Source: Streptomyces musisoli
GTDB lineage: Bacteria; Actinomycetota; Actinomycetes; Streptomycetales; Streptomycetaceae
Reading direction: 5' to 3'
Length of the DNA stretch: 64,000 nt
Assembly: GCF_016741855.1 (NCBI RefSeq)
Contig: NZ_JAERRH010000006.1
Location: 62,001-126,000 of the forward strand
This document shows, one piece after another, positions 50,252 through 59,330 of this stretch. Every line of letters starts with the position of its first letter. The first letter of the stretch is position 1. The notes below the pieces were generated by a model that saw only the letters and a program-made list of their open reading frames with translations, had not been told where the DNA came from and searched no databases. Both the position numbers and the translations under genes were made by a program.

Positions 50252-52644
50252 TCACTCATCCCAGCTTCACGGTCGAGCCGTGGTGCCTGCGTGAGACCGA
50301 GCTGAACCTCGACGTACTCGCGCAGAGCGAATCGGTGTTCGCGCTCTCCAACGGGCACGTCGGCTGGCGGGGCAACCTCGACGAGGGCGAGCCGCACGGA
50401 CTGCCCGGCAGCTACCTCAACGGCGTCTTCGAGCGGCACCCGCTGCCCTACGCCGAGGCGGGCTACGGGTATCCCGAGTCCGGCCAGACGATGATCAACG
50501 TCACCGACGGCAAGGTCATCCGGCTGCTCGTCGACGACCACCCGTGCGATCTGCGGTACGGCCGGCTGCTGGCGCACGAGCGGGTCCTGGACTTCCGCTC
50601 CGGTGTCCTCAGCCGGACGGCGCGATGGACCTCGCCCGGCGGCCGGACGGTCCGGATCACCTCGCGCCGGCTCGTCTCCTTCACCCAGCGCGCGGTGGCC
50701 GCGATCGTGTACGAGGTCGAGCCGGTCGACGGTCCGACCACGGTGGCCGTGCAGTCCGAGCTGGTCGCGAACGAACAGCTGCCGCGCTTCGAGGGCGACC
50801 CGCGCGTCGCCGCGGCGACCGGGTCCCCGCTGGTGCCCGAGGAGCACTTCGCGCAGGACACCCGGCTGCGGCTCGTGCACTGCACCGACCGCAGCAGGCT
50901 GCGGGTGGCGGCGGCGGCCGACCACATCGTCGAGGGACCCGGGAGCACGCGCTGGACGGCGCAGAGCGAGCCCGACGTCAGCCGGCTGACGGTGACCGCG
51001 GACCTGGTGCCCGGACAGCCGCTGCGGCTGGTCAAGTTCGTGGCGTACGGCTGGTCGGGCGAACGATCGCTGCCGGCCGTCCACGATCAGGTGGACGGAG
51101 CGGTGGCGGGTGCCGTCAGCACCGGCTGGGACGGGCTTCTCGCCGCTCAGCGGGCATACCTGGACCGCTTCTGGGCCTGCGCGGACGTCGAGGTGGAGGG
51201 CGACGCGCAGATCCAGCAGGCGGTGCGGTTCGCCCTCTTCCATGTGCTCCAGGCGGCGGCCCGCGGCGAGAACCGGGCGATTCCCGCGAAGGGCCTGACC
51301 GGGACCGGGTACGACGGGCACTCCTTCTGGGACACCGAGTCGTACGTGCTGCCGGTGCTGACGTACACCGCGCCGGAGACCGTCGCCTCCGCGCTCAGGT
51401 GGCGGCACCGGACGCTGCCGGCGGCGCGGGATCGCGCGCGTCAACTGGGGCTGGCGGGAGCGACGTTCCCCTGGCGGAGCATCGACGGCGCCGAGTGTTC
51501 CGCCTACTGGCCGGCCGGTACCGCCGCCTTCCATGTCAACGCCGACATCGCCGGGGCCGTCGTGCGGTACATCGTGGTGACCGGGGACGAGGACTTCGAA
51601 CGCGGGGAGGGGCTCGACCTCCTCGTGGAGACCGCCCGGCTGTGGCGTTCACTCGGCCACCACGACGCGGAGGGCGTCTTCCACATCGACGGTGTCACCG
51701 GCCCGGACGAGTACAGCGCCTTTTCCCGCGACAACCTGTACACCAACCTGATGGCCCGCCAGAACCTGGTGGCCGCGGCGGACGTGGCGGTGCGCCACCC
51801 GGACCGGGCGGCGGAACTCGGGGCCGACGAGGAGGAGGCCGCCGCCTGGCGGGACGCCGCGGCCCGGATGGCGGTGCCGTACAACGAGTCCCTGGGCGTG
51901 CACGAGCAGTCGGCCGGTTTCACGTCCTTCCAGCGCTGGGACTTCGAGGCGACACCGCCCGAGCACTACCCTCTGCTGCTGCACTACCCGTACTTCGATC
52001 TGTACCGCAAGCAGGTGGTGAAGCAGGCCGACCTGGTGCTGGCGATGCTGGAGTGCCCGGACATCTTCACCGAGGAGCAGAAGGCCAGGAACTTCGCCTA
52101 CTACGACGCGCTGACCGTCCGGGACTCGTCCCTGTCGGCGTGCTGCCAGGCGGTGCTCGCCGCCGAGACCGGGCATCTGCGGCTGGCCTACGCCTATCTC
52201 GGCGAGGCCGCCCTGATGGACCTGGACGACCTGGAGCACAACACCCGCGACGGCCTGCACATCGCCTCCCTCGCCGGCAGCTGGATGGCCCTGGTCACAG
52301 GCTTCGGGGGCATGCGCCGCCACGTCGGCGGGGCGGGGCAGCCGGACCGGCTCTCGTTCGCACCGCGACTGCCCGAGGCGCTGTCCAGGGTGGCGTTCAC
52401 CGTGCTGATGCGCGGACGCAGGCTGAAGGTGGACATCGGCCGGTCCCGGGCGCGCTATCAGCTGGTCGAGGGCGAGCCGTTGGAGGTGCTGCACCACGGG
52501 GAGACGGTGACGGTGACCACCGAGGCGCCGGTGGAACGCCTGGTGCCGCCGGCTCCCGCACGTCCCGAACCCCAGCAGCCCCCGGGCCGCCACCCGGAGG
52601 GCCTGCTCACCGGGGAGGAGCCCTCGGCGGAGTCGCACGAGTAG
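50248..52644 (+). CDS. Glycoside hydrolase family 65 disaccharide phosphorylase
   Basis: A 798-residue GH65 protein. The N-terminal beta-sandwich starts FTVEPWCLRETELNLDVLAQ. The (alpha/alpha)6 barrel has GHSFWDTESYVLPVL, the general acid Glu488 in VTGPDEYSAF, and the phosphate-side VVKQADLVLAM. RDSSLSACCQAVLAAETGH closes the barrel. It would phosphorolyse maltose, trehalose or kojibiose to beta-glucose-1-phosphate, used by the coupled HAD mutase. The last 45 residues are a Pro/Glu-rich tail. GTG start overlaps the HAD stop. Confidence 0.95.
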   Translation: MITHPSFTVEPWCLRETELNLDVLAQSESVFALSNGHVGWRGNLDEGEPHGLPGSYLNGVFERHPLPYAEAGYGYPESGQTMINVTDGKVIRLLVDDHPCDLRYGRLLAHERVLDFRSGVLSRTARWTSPGGRTVRITSRRLVSFTQRAVAAIVYEVEPVDGPTTVAVQSELVANEQLPRFEGDPRVAAATGSPLVPEEHFAQDTRLRLVHCTDRSRLRVAAAADHIVEGPGSTRWTAQSEPDVSRLTVTADLVPGQPLRLVKFVAYGWSGERSLPAVHDQVDGAVAGAVSTGWDGLLAAQRAYLDRFWACADVEVEGDAQIQQAVRFALFHVLQAAARGENRAIPAKGLTGTGYDGHSFWDTESYVLPVLTYTAPETVASALRWRHRTLPAARDRARQLGLAGATFPWRSIDGAECSAYWPAGTAAFHVNADIAGAVVRYIVVTGDEDFERGEGLDLLVETARLWRSLGHHDAEGVFHIDGVTGPDEYSAFSRDNLYTNLMARQNLVAAADVAVRHPDRAAELGADEEEAAAWRDAAARMAVPYNESLGVHEQSAGFTSFQRWDFEATPPEHYPLLLHYPYFDLYRKQVVKQADLVLAMLECPDIFTEEQKARNFAYYDALTVRDSSLSACCQAVLAAETGHLRLAYAYLGEAALMDLDDLEHNTRDGLHIASLAGSWMALVTGFGGMRRHVGGAGQPDRLSFAPRLPEALSRVAFTVLMRGRRLKVDIGRSRARYQLVEGEPLEVLHHGETVTVTTEAPVERLVPPAPARPEPQQPPGRHPEGLLTGEEPSAESHE

Positions 52645-52950
52645 CACCCGGCACGGAACACGCTCCGGACGCCCGCCGCGGACCCGAGGCGCACGCCGAA
52701 ACCACGCCGAGTCCCTGACACGCGAAGGGGCGCAGCCACGCCAGATCCCCGACAGCGAACCGGTGTTCGCGTCGGTCCGAGGGCGGCGGGCCGTCGCCCG
52801 CGCCGGAGGCCGGGTGATCGTCCGTGGCGACAGTTCGGGATGGTCGCCCGCTGACCGGGACCTGGCGGTGGGCCCGTTCGGTCGGCAGGGTGGGAGCGGC
52901 CATTGGCCGGGAGGGCCCCGGCAGCGGTGCTCGGAAGGGCTGGGACGACG
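52645..52950. other. 306-bp intergenic region
   Basis: I see no gene, clear hairpin or repeat array. GGAAGGGC before 52951 is the probable ribosome binding site of the next gene. Confidence 0.45.
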
Positions 52951-54129
52951 ATGCAGGCGAACCTCGGCGGGCAGTACGGCGACTACCAGAACGAGATCTA
53001 CTTCGAGGGGCTGTTCGGAGTACTGCCGAGCATGCCGATGACGCACGCGGAGCTGGAGGCGAGGGCGCGGGCCGCGCTTCCGGCGCCGGTGCTGTCGTAC
53101 GTGGCCGGCGGGGCGGGGGACGAGTTCACGCAGCGGGCGAACGTCTCGGCGTTCGAGCGGTGGGGGCTCGTGCCGCGGATGATGGTGGGCGCGGACCGGC
53201 GGGACATGAGCGTGGACCTGTTCGGCCTGCGGCTGCCCTCGCCGCTGTTCATGGCGCCGGTCGGGGTGATCGGGCTGTGCGCGCAGGACGGGCACGGCGA
53301 CCTGGCGACGGCACGCGCCGCCCGCCGGACCGGGGTGCCGATGGTGGCCTCGACGCTGACGGTCGACCCGATGGAGCAGGTGGCGGCGGAATTCGGGGAC
53401 ACGCCCGGCTTCTTCCAGCTGTACACGCCCAAGGACCGTGCGCTGGCCGAGAGTCTGGTGCACCGGGCGGAGGCCGCGGGTTTCCGGGGCATCGTCGTCA
53501 CGCTCGACACCTGGGTCACCGGGTGGCGGCCGCGTGACCTCGCGGCCAGCAACTTCCCTCAGCTGCGCGGCCACTGCCTGGCGAACTACACCTCCGATCC
53601 GGTGTTCCGCGCCCGACTGGCAAAGGCGCCGCAGGAGGATCCGCGGGCCGCTGTCCTGGAGTGGGTCCAGGTCTTCGGCAACCCGCTCACCTGGGACGAC
53701 CTGCCCTGGCTCCGGTCGCTCACCGACCTGCCGATCATCCTCAAGGGCATCTGCCACCCCGAGGACGTCCGCCGGGCCAGGGACGGCGGGGTGGACGCGG
53801 TCTACTGCTCCAACCACGGGGGCCGGCAGGCCAACGGCGGCCTCGCGGCGCTCGACGCGCTGCCCGGCGTCGTCGCGGCGGCGGACGGGCTGCCGGTGCT
53901 CTTCGACTCCGGGGTCCGTTCCGGCGCGGACGTCGTCAAGGCGCTCGCCCTGGGCGCCGCCGCCGTCGGCGTGGGCCGGCCCTACGCGTACGGGCTCGCG
54001 GTCGGCGGCGAGGACGGCATCGTGCACGTCCTGCGGTCGCTGCTGGCCGAGGCGGACCTGATCATGGCCGTCGACGGCTACCCGACCCTCGCCGACCTGC
54101 GCACCGAGGGCGCGCTCCACCGGAACTGA
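52951..54129 (+). CDS. FMN-dependent alpha-hydroxyacid oxidase (lactate 2-monooxygenase-like)
   Basis: A 392-residue TIM-barrel flavoenzyme. YVAGGAGDEFTQRANVSAFE, PLFMAPVGVIGLCAQDGHGD, GFFQLYTPKDRALAESLV and LILKGICHPED-like ILKGICHPEDVRRARDGGVD with SNHGGRQANGG carry the FMN-binding and catalytic Lys, His and Arg residues. LFDSGVRSGADVVKALALGA binds the phosphate. Relatives oxidise lactate or mandelate to the keto acid or directly to acetate and CO2. I chose ATG 52951. It is monocistronic. Confidence 0.93.
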   Translation: MQANLGGQYGDYQNEIYFEGLFGVLPSMPMTHAELEARARAALPAPVLSYVAGGAGDEFTQRANVSAFERWGLVPRMMVGADRRDMSVDLFGLRLPSPLFMAPVGVIGLCAQDGHGDLATARAARRTGVPMVASTLTVDPMEQVAAEFGDTPGFFQLYTPKDRALAESLVHRAEAAGFRGIVVTLDTWVTGWRPRDLAASNFPQLRGHCLANYTSDPVFRARLAKAPQEDPRAAVLEWVQVFGNPLTWDDLPWLRSLTDLPIILKGICHPEDVRRARDGGVDAVYCSNHGGRQANGGLAALDALPGVVAAADGLPVLFDSGVRSGADVVKALALGAAAVGVGRPYAYGLAVGGEDGIVHVLRSLLAEADLIMAVDGYPTLADLRTEGALHRN

Positions 54130-54191
54130 GGAGTGCCGCCGGAACCGGGGTGCCGGGCCGGAGGTGACACGCCGCACCGGGGTCGACGGCG

Positions 54192-54306
54192 GCGACTCGG
54201 GAGCGGTCCCCGCGGCGACTCGGGAGCGGTCCCGGCCGTGACACGGGTGCGGTCTCGGCCGTGACACGGGTGCGGTCCCGGTAGTGATACGGCGCGACCG
54301 GTCAGG
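54192..54306. repeat. 23-bp tandem repeat, five copies, ending on the LuxR stop codon
   Basis: Units at 54192, 54215, 54238, 54261 and 54284: GCGACTCGGGAGCGGTCCC + CGCG, drifting to GTGACACGGGTGCGGTCCC + GGTA. The fifth, most diverged unit contains the stop codon (TCA, 54302-54304) of the minus-strand LuxR gene. Confidence 0.9.
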
Positions 54307-55591
54307 CGGGGCTGAGCGGGTGTGCCGCCGTGCTGGAACGGGGCGGCCACGCGTGCGGGGAGAGAATGCCGAGCACATAGGCCCGGGCGACGAGCGCCGG
54401 ACGGGTCGCGCCCCCCAGGAGGTGCCGCAGGCGGCTCAGGTGGTAGTCGACCGTCTGCCGGGAGAGGTGCAGCGCCTCGGCGATGTCGGCGTTGCTGTGC
54501 CCGGCGGCCAGCAGGGCGAGTATCCGCACCTGGGCGGCGGTCAGCGCGGGGTACGGCTCGTGGCTCAGGCCGAGGCGGGTGATCACCGCCCATACGTCGG
54601 GCGCCCAGCTCCCGCTGCGGCGCACGGCGCTCAGATGGACCCAGACCCGGCGCCGGCGCCGCTCCCCGTCGACGAGCACGGCGCTGGTGCGCGCGCTTCT
54701 GCGCCGGCCGCCTATGAGGTCGTCCCAGATCCGGTGGAGCGCGGCACGTTCGGGCGTCTCGGCCAGCAGGCTGTCGGCCGGCGATCCGATGAGGTCACGG
54801 AGCCGGACCCGCAGCACCTCGGCGACGGCGGCGCTGGCCTCGCCGACCACGCCGTCCGCGGACAGACGCAGACAGGGCAGACCGCTGTGGTCCCGCAGGG
54901 CACGCAGATCCTCCTCGGCCTGACGCCACTGGTCGAGTGCGTGGGTGTACTCGGTGATGTCGACGTAGATGCCCGCCACGCAGCGCAGCGCGCCCCAGCT
55001 GACGGGGAAGCGGTAGCCGGCCGCGTGCCCGGGGGAGCCGTCCGGGCGCCGGTAGACGAGGGTGTGCCGCACGGAGTGGCCGGCGCTGAGGACCTCCTCG
55101 TCCAGGGCGAGGAAGCGGGCCGCGTCGTCGGGACCGTCCGTCTCCGTCAGGTGCCGGCCGATCAGGTGGTCGCGGGTGGTGCCGTACAGGTGGGCGTAGG
55201 CGTGGTTGGCCCAGACGTAGCGGCCGTCGGCGTCGCGGACGAACACCGCGGCGGGGCTCAGATCGGCGAACGACGTGTACGCCCCCGGGCCGGGCGGCGC
55301 GCCGCCCACCTCGACCGCGACTCCCCGGCTGCGACGGCGCTGCGCCCCGTCGCCGTGGACCGACCGGTTGACGTCGAAGGTGCGGCCTTCGAACCGTGCC
55401 TGGCAGGGACCGTCGCCGGGTAACGCCGAGGAGCCGCCGCGACCGGTGCTCAGGGCTTCCAGGAAGCGGCGCGCGGTGCGCTCGTCCGCGAAGGCGCCGC
55501 CCCCGCTCTCGACGAGTCCCGAGCCGCCGTCGGCCTCCCACCAGGACACCGGAAGCGTCGCGAGCAGAGTCTTGAAATCGGCCTCGTCCAC
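54302..55591 (-). CDS. PAS-domain LuxR-type transcriptional regulator
   Basis: A 429-residue protein. A PAS domain lies near residues 106-225 (LSPAAVFVRDADGRYVWANH ... FPVSWGALRCVAGIYVDITE), a second PAS-like part near 235-345, and a C-terminal LuxR HTH near 362-420: LTAAQVRILALLAAGHSNAD then IAEALHLSRQTVDYHLSRLR. It is divergent from the ATP-grasp/dikinase/MFS operon and is its most likely regulator. GACAC-N7-GTGTC (55632-55648) in between is a possible binding site. Confidence 0.93.
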   Translation of the reverse strand: MDEADFKTLLATLPVSWWEADGGSGLVESGGGAFADERTARRFLEALSTGRGGSSALPGDGPCQARFEGRTFDVNRSVHGDGAQRRRSRGVAVEVGGAPPGPGAYTSFADLSPAAVFVRDADGRYVWANHAYAHLYGTTRDHLIGRHLTETDGPDDAARFLALDEEVLSAGHSVRHTLVYRRPDGSPGHAAGYRFPVSWGALRCVAGIYVDITEYTHALDQWRQAEEDLRALRDHSGLPCLRLSADGVVGEASAAVAEVLRVRLRDLIGSPADSLLAETPERAALHRIWDDLIGGRRRSARTSAVLVDGERRRRRVWVHLSAVRRSGSWAPDVWAVITRLGLSHEPYPALTAAQVRILALLAAGHSNADIAEALHLSRQTVDYHLSRLRHLLGGATRPALVARAYVLGILSPHAWPPRSSTAAHPLSPA

Positions 55592-55631
55592 GGCTCAACT
55601 CCTTCAATTTTCCACGGACATCACTTTGCGT

Positions 55632-55648
55632 GACACATCATGCGTGTC
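55632..55648. promoter_or_regulatory. Inverted repeat between LuxR and ATP-grasp genes
   Basis: GACACATCATGCGTGTC is a 5-7-5 inverted repeat 41 bp upstream of the LuxR start in an AT-richer patch. It suits an HTH dimer. The rest of the gap 55592-55950 shows only AGAAGGAG before the ATP-grasp gene. Confidence 0.5.
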
Positions 55649-55950
55649 CCGTAGGCGGCTCGGCATGCCGGATCCCCCGGGACAGGCCGGATGTCGGCGC
55701 ATCCGGGCCGGCGCCGGGCACGGGCACATCACCGGACCTTCACACAACGCCAACCGCTGTCCCCAGTAAGGCATTTGCCTGAGACGTTCACGCTCGGCAC
55801 GGCGTGGGGCGGGCAACCGGACTGCTTCGCTGGAACGAGAACCGGAATGGGCGGGCGGCCGGCGCACCCCGGGCTCCGCCCCGCCGCGCACCGCGCGAAC
55901 CGACGCGCGGCAGGAGCAACAGCCGAGACGACAGAAGGAGTTGGGTTTCC

Positions 55951-57324
55951 GTGGCGAAGGTGCTGTACGTGCATGCGAAGGGCGGGCCCCCGGCGGGGTA
56001 CGCCCTGACCAGGGTGGCCGCCAGGTCCGTCGTGCACCTGCTGGCACTCAGCGAACTGCCCGCCGGTGTGGCGGAGCGGGCGGCGGGGCTGTGCGCCTCG
56101 GTCGCCGCACGCGAGGACGCGGGCGCGGACGACCTGGTGGAACTCATCGCGTCCCGCGCCCGCGAGGTCGGCGCGGACGCGGTCATCACCTTCTCGGAGT
56201 ACGCGGTGGTCGCGGTAGCCGAGGCCTCCCGGCAGCTCGGGCTGCGGGGCGCCGGTCCGGCCGCCGCCCTCGCCCGCGACAAGCGTCTGATGCGCGCGGC
56301 CTGGCACCGCCGCGGCATACCCCAGCCCCGGTTCCGCAGCGTCGCGACGCTGGGTCAGCTGGAGGCCGCGACGGCCGAGCTGTCCTTCCCCCTGCTGCTG
56401 AAGGCGGCCTGGAGCGCCGGTTCGACCGCCCACCAGATTCTCGCGGGACCCGAGGACGTCGCGGATGCCTGGGCGCGGTCGCATGCGGTGATGACCGAGT
56501 CGGCGCGGCTCGGCTACGCGGAGCTGCACGTCGCGGGCGCCGGTGAGGACTTCATCGTGGAGGAGATCGTCAGCGGCTGTGCCGAGGAGTGGTTCGAGGG
56601 ATCGGGCTGGGGCGACTACGTCAGCGTCGAGGGCGTCGTCGTGGAGGGCGTCTTCCGGCCGGTCTGCCTGAGCGGCCGGATGCCCACGGTGGCGCCGTTC
56701 ACGGAACGCGCGGGCATCACGCCGGCCGCGGTCGGCACCGAGGCCCAGGACCGGATCGTGGAACTGGCCGGCCGGGCCGTGGACGCGCTGGGGCTGGAGA
56801 ACTGCGGCACGCACACCGAGATCAAGCTGGGTGCGGACGGCCGCATGTGGGTGATCGAGACGGCGGCACGCTTCGGCGGCGCGATGACCGTGCCGCAGAT
56901 CGAGGAGGTCTTCGGGCTCGATCTGGTCGCCATGTTCACCGAGCAGTTGCTCGGCGGATCCCCCGGCTGGCCGTTCAGGGCGCTGACGCCCGCGGACGCC
57001 GTGGGCGCGGCCGGGTCCCTGGTCGTCCTCGCCGTGGACGGCGCGGGTGCCCCGTGGCCGCACCGGCACCTGTGGGACTCGGCCTCGGTGATCCGTTCCG
57101 CTCCGGTCGGCGCGGGCAGCACGCTGACCGTCGTCGGGGAGAGTTCGCTGCCGGACGGCACACCGGTGCCGGTCTACGATCCGGCCGCGGGCGCCAACAC
57201 CATGGCGGGCCTGTGCCTGGTGTCCGCCGGCCGGCCGCAGGCCGTGGTCCGCGACTTCACCGCCCTCGTGGACGCCATGCCGCGCATCCTGCCGCGGTAC
57301 GTCACGGAAGGGGTGCGGGCATGA
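55951..57324 (+). CDS. ATP-grasp enzyme, amino-acid-ligase-like
   Basis: A 457-residue protein. The N-terminal domain is Rossmann-like (VAKVLYVHAKGGPPAGYALT). In the ATP-grasp core, LSFPLLLKAAWSAGSTAHQI supplies the ATP-binding Lys, DFIVEEIVSG follows the hinge, and HTEIKLGADGRMWVIETAAR with FGGAM gives the metal-binding Glu and Arg. The C-terminal 100 residues resemble the small domain of D-Ala-D-Ala/carnosine-type ligases. The family joins a carboxylate to an amine or thiol via acyl-phosphate, often making dipeptides. GTG 55951 has AGAAGGAG upstream. Its stop overlaps the next ATG (ATGA). Confidence 0.92.
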   Translation: MAKVLYVHAKGGPPAGYALTRVAARSVVHLLALSELPAGVAERAAGLCASVAAREDAGADDLVELIASRAREVGADAVITFSEYAVVAVAEASRQLGLRGAGPAAALARDKRLMRAAWHRRGIPQPRFRSVATLGQLEAATAELSFPLLLKAAWSAGSTAHQILAGPEDVADAWARSHAVMTESARLGYAELHVAGAGEDFIVEEIVSGCAEEWFEGSGWGDYVSVEGVVVEGVFRPVCLSGRMPTVAPFTERAGITPAAVGTEAQDRIVELAGRAVDALGLENCGTHTEIKLGADGRMWVIETAARFGGAMTVPQIEEVFGLDLVAMFTEQLLGGSPGWPFRALTPADAVGAAGSLVVLAVDGAGAPWPHRHLWDSASVIRSAPVGAGSTLTVVGESSLPDGTPVPVYDPAAGANTMAGLCLVSAGRPQAVVRDFTALVDAMPRILPRYVTEGVRA

Positions 57325-59330
57325 CCCTGACGCTGGGCGAGACCGAGGTTCCGGGGGCGGGCGGGGACCGGACCGTCGTCGGCGCGAACCTGTCGCTGCC
57401 GCTGTTCCGCACCCTGTCCGGGGTCCTGGCCGGACACCCGTACCTGAAGGTCGTGGTGGACCGTGTCGAGAGCACCTGGCACCTGCTCGACACCCGGGTC
57501 CATCCCTTCCACGTGAACTACATCGCCACCCGTGTCCTCGGCATGACCCTGGACGAACTCGACGCCGATCTGGACGCGTTCAACGCGTCCGTGTACATGT
57601 CCCCCGAACGGCGCTTCCTGCTGGGGGTGTTGTCCCTGCACGCGGAGGAGGAGCCGGACGGTTCCGAGAGTCCGTTCCTGGTGCTGGAGACCACCGAGGC
57701 GGACACCATGGGCGGCGCCCTGCTGGAGGAGTTCTACCTGTACGTGCGCGGGCGGGTGGACGGACGTCTGCCGCTGCTGCTGAAGCCCGCCAACCACGGT
57801 CAGGAACAGGAACTGGCCTCGATCGCCGAGGCGCGCGTCCCCCGGATCCTGAGCCACGCGCTGCTCGGCAACCGGACCCGCACCTGCCTCAGTCCCGGAG
57901 AGGCCGAGGGCCGCCTGCGCCACTTCCGCACCATGGCCGAGTACGAGGCCGCCGCCCCGCGGCTCGGCTGGGCGGACATCGTCGCCATGCCCCGCCTGCC
58001 CGACGACGTGCCCCGGGTCGCCGGTTTCATCAACACCTCCCCCACCACGCCGCTCTCGCACACCAACGTGCTGGCCTCGGGCTGGGGCATCCCCAACGCG
58101 ATCGTCCGCGACCTCGACGCCCTCGTGCGGCGCGACGGACTGGACGGTGCCTGGGTGCGCTACCGGGTGCGCGAGGACTCCATCACCCTGGAACCGCTCT
58201 CGGCCGCACCGGACCTGAAGAAGCCCGCCTGGCACCAGCAGCGCATCCGCATCGAGACGCCGCTGCTGGAGGAGGCCCCGGTCCTGGCCCTGCACCGGCT
58301 GCGGCGCACCGACCGCGACAGCTACGGCACGAAGGCTGCCAACCTCGGGGAACTGCACCACGTCCTGGACAGCCGCACGGCCGACCTGACGGTGTTCTAC
58401 GCGCGCCCGCGCCCGCCGCGCCGCGATCTCCTCGGCCATCTGGCCACTCGGCTCGGCGAGCAGGGTGGCTCACCGGAGGGGCTGCGGGCTGCCGCGGCCC
58501 GCTGCGTGGCGGAGACCGTCCGCGCCCCCGAGGGCGTGGCACTGCCGTTCCGCCTGCACCACCTGTTCCTGACCTCCTCGCCCGCCCTCCAACAGGGCAT
58601 CGGCAAGCTGAAGATGGCCTTGGAACTCGAGGCGTTCGACATCGTGGACCCGCTGTGCCTGAGCCTCCAGCATCTCGTGCGCACCACGCCGATGCCGGAC
58701 GAGGTGGCCCGGGCGATCACGGCGGGGGTGCCGGGGCTGCCGGCCGGGCACCGGATGGTGGTGCGTTCCTCCTCCAACGCCGAGGACCTGCCCGGCTTCT
58801 CGGCCGCGGGGATCTACGACTCGGTGACCACGGTGCGCGGCGTGGAGCAGCTCATGGACGCCGTGCGGCAGGTGTGGGCTTCGCTGCTGTCGCCGCGCAG
58901 TGTGCGCCTGCGGCACCAGGTCGGCATCTCCCTGGACGACACCTACATGGGAGTCATCGTCCAGGAGTACGTGCCCGCGAGCCTCGGAGGTGTGCTGGTG
59001 ACCTGCAACCCGACCCGTCGTGAGGACTTCCGCAACGTGTACCTCAACTGCACGCCCGGTTCGCCGGAACGGGTGGTGGACGGCACGATCCTGCCGCAGC
59101 AGTACCTGTACAACACCGTCGAGGGCGGCGGACGCACGCTGGACATCGGCAGCTCGGGCACGGACCTGCCACCGGAGGCCCGCACGGCGCTCGCCCGACT
59201 GGCCCTCACCGGGCGCCTGTTGCAGTCGCACTTCAGCGCGGACGACCCGGACGACGCCCTGGACATCGAGTGGCTGATGACCGACGAGGGGGCGTTCCGT
59301 CTGGTCCAGATCCGCCCCTACGCCCGGTGA
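57321..59330 (+). CDS. PEP-synthase/PPDK-like dikinase with permuted domain order
   Basis: A 669-residue protein. Residues about 1-230 are not recognisable, beginning with VVVDRVESTWHLLDTRVHPF. A phosphohistidine-type mobile domain lies near 225-275 (FINTSPTTPLSHTNVLASGW, His245 being the likely phospho-site). The PEP/pyruvate-dikinase ATP-binding domain spans about 330-669: DSYGTKAANLGELHHVL, VVRSSSNAEDLPGFSAAGIY, VIVQEYVPA and DIEWLMTDEGAFRLVQIRPY. Canonical PEP synthases run ATP domain, His domain, PEP barrel; here the His domain comes first and no barrel is seen. It may phosphorylate a small molecule, as rifampin phosphotransferase does. Confidence 0.88.
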   Translation: MTLTLGETEVPGAGGDRTVVGANLSLPLFRTLSGVLAGHPYLKVVVDRVESTWHLLDTRVHPFHVNYIATRVLGMTLDELDADLDAFNASVYMSPERRFLLGVLSLHAEEEPDGSESPFLVLETTEADTMGGALLEEFYLYVRGRVDGRLPLLLKPANHGQEQELASIAEARVPRILSHALLGNRTRTCLSPGEAEGRLRHFRTMAEYEAAAPRLGWADIVAMPRLPDDVPRVAGFINTSPTTPLSHTNVLASGWGIPNAIVRDLDALVRRDGLDGAWVRYRVREDSITLEPLSAAPDLKKPAWHQQRIRIETPLLEEAPVLALHRLRRTDRDSYGTKAANLGELHHVLDSRTADLTVFYARPRPPRRDLLGHLATRLGEQGGSPEGLRAAAARCVAETVRAPEGVALPFRLHHLFLTSSPALQQGIGKLKMALELEAFDIVDPLCLSLQHLVRTTPMPDEVARAITAGVPGLPAGHRMVVRSSSNAEDLPGFSAAGIYDSVTTVRGVEQLMDAVRQVWASLLSPRSVRLRHQVGISLDDTYMGVIVQEYVPASLGGVLVTCNPTRREDFRNVYLNCTPGSPERVVDGTILPQQYLYNTVEGGGRTLDIGSSGTDLPPEARTALARLALTGRLLQSHFSADDPDDALDIEWLMTDEGAFRLVQIRPYAR

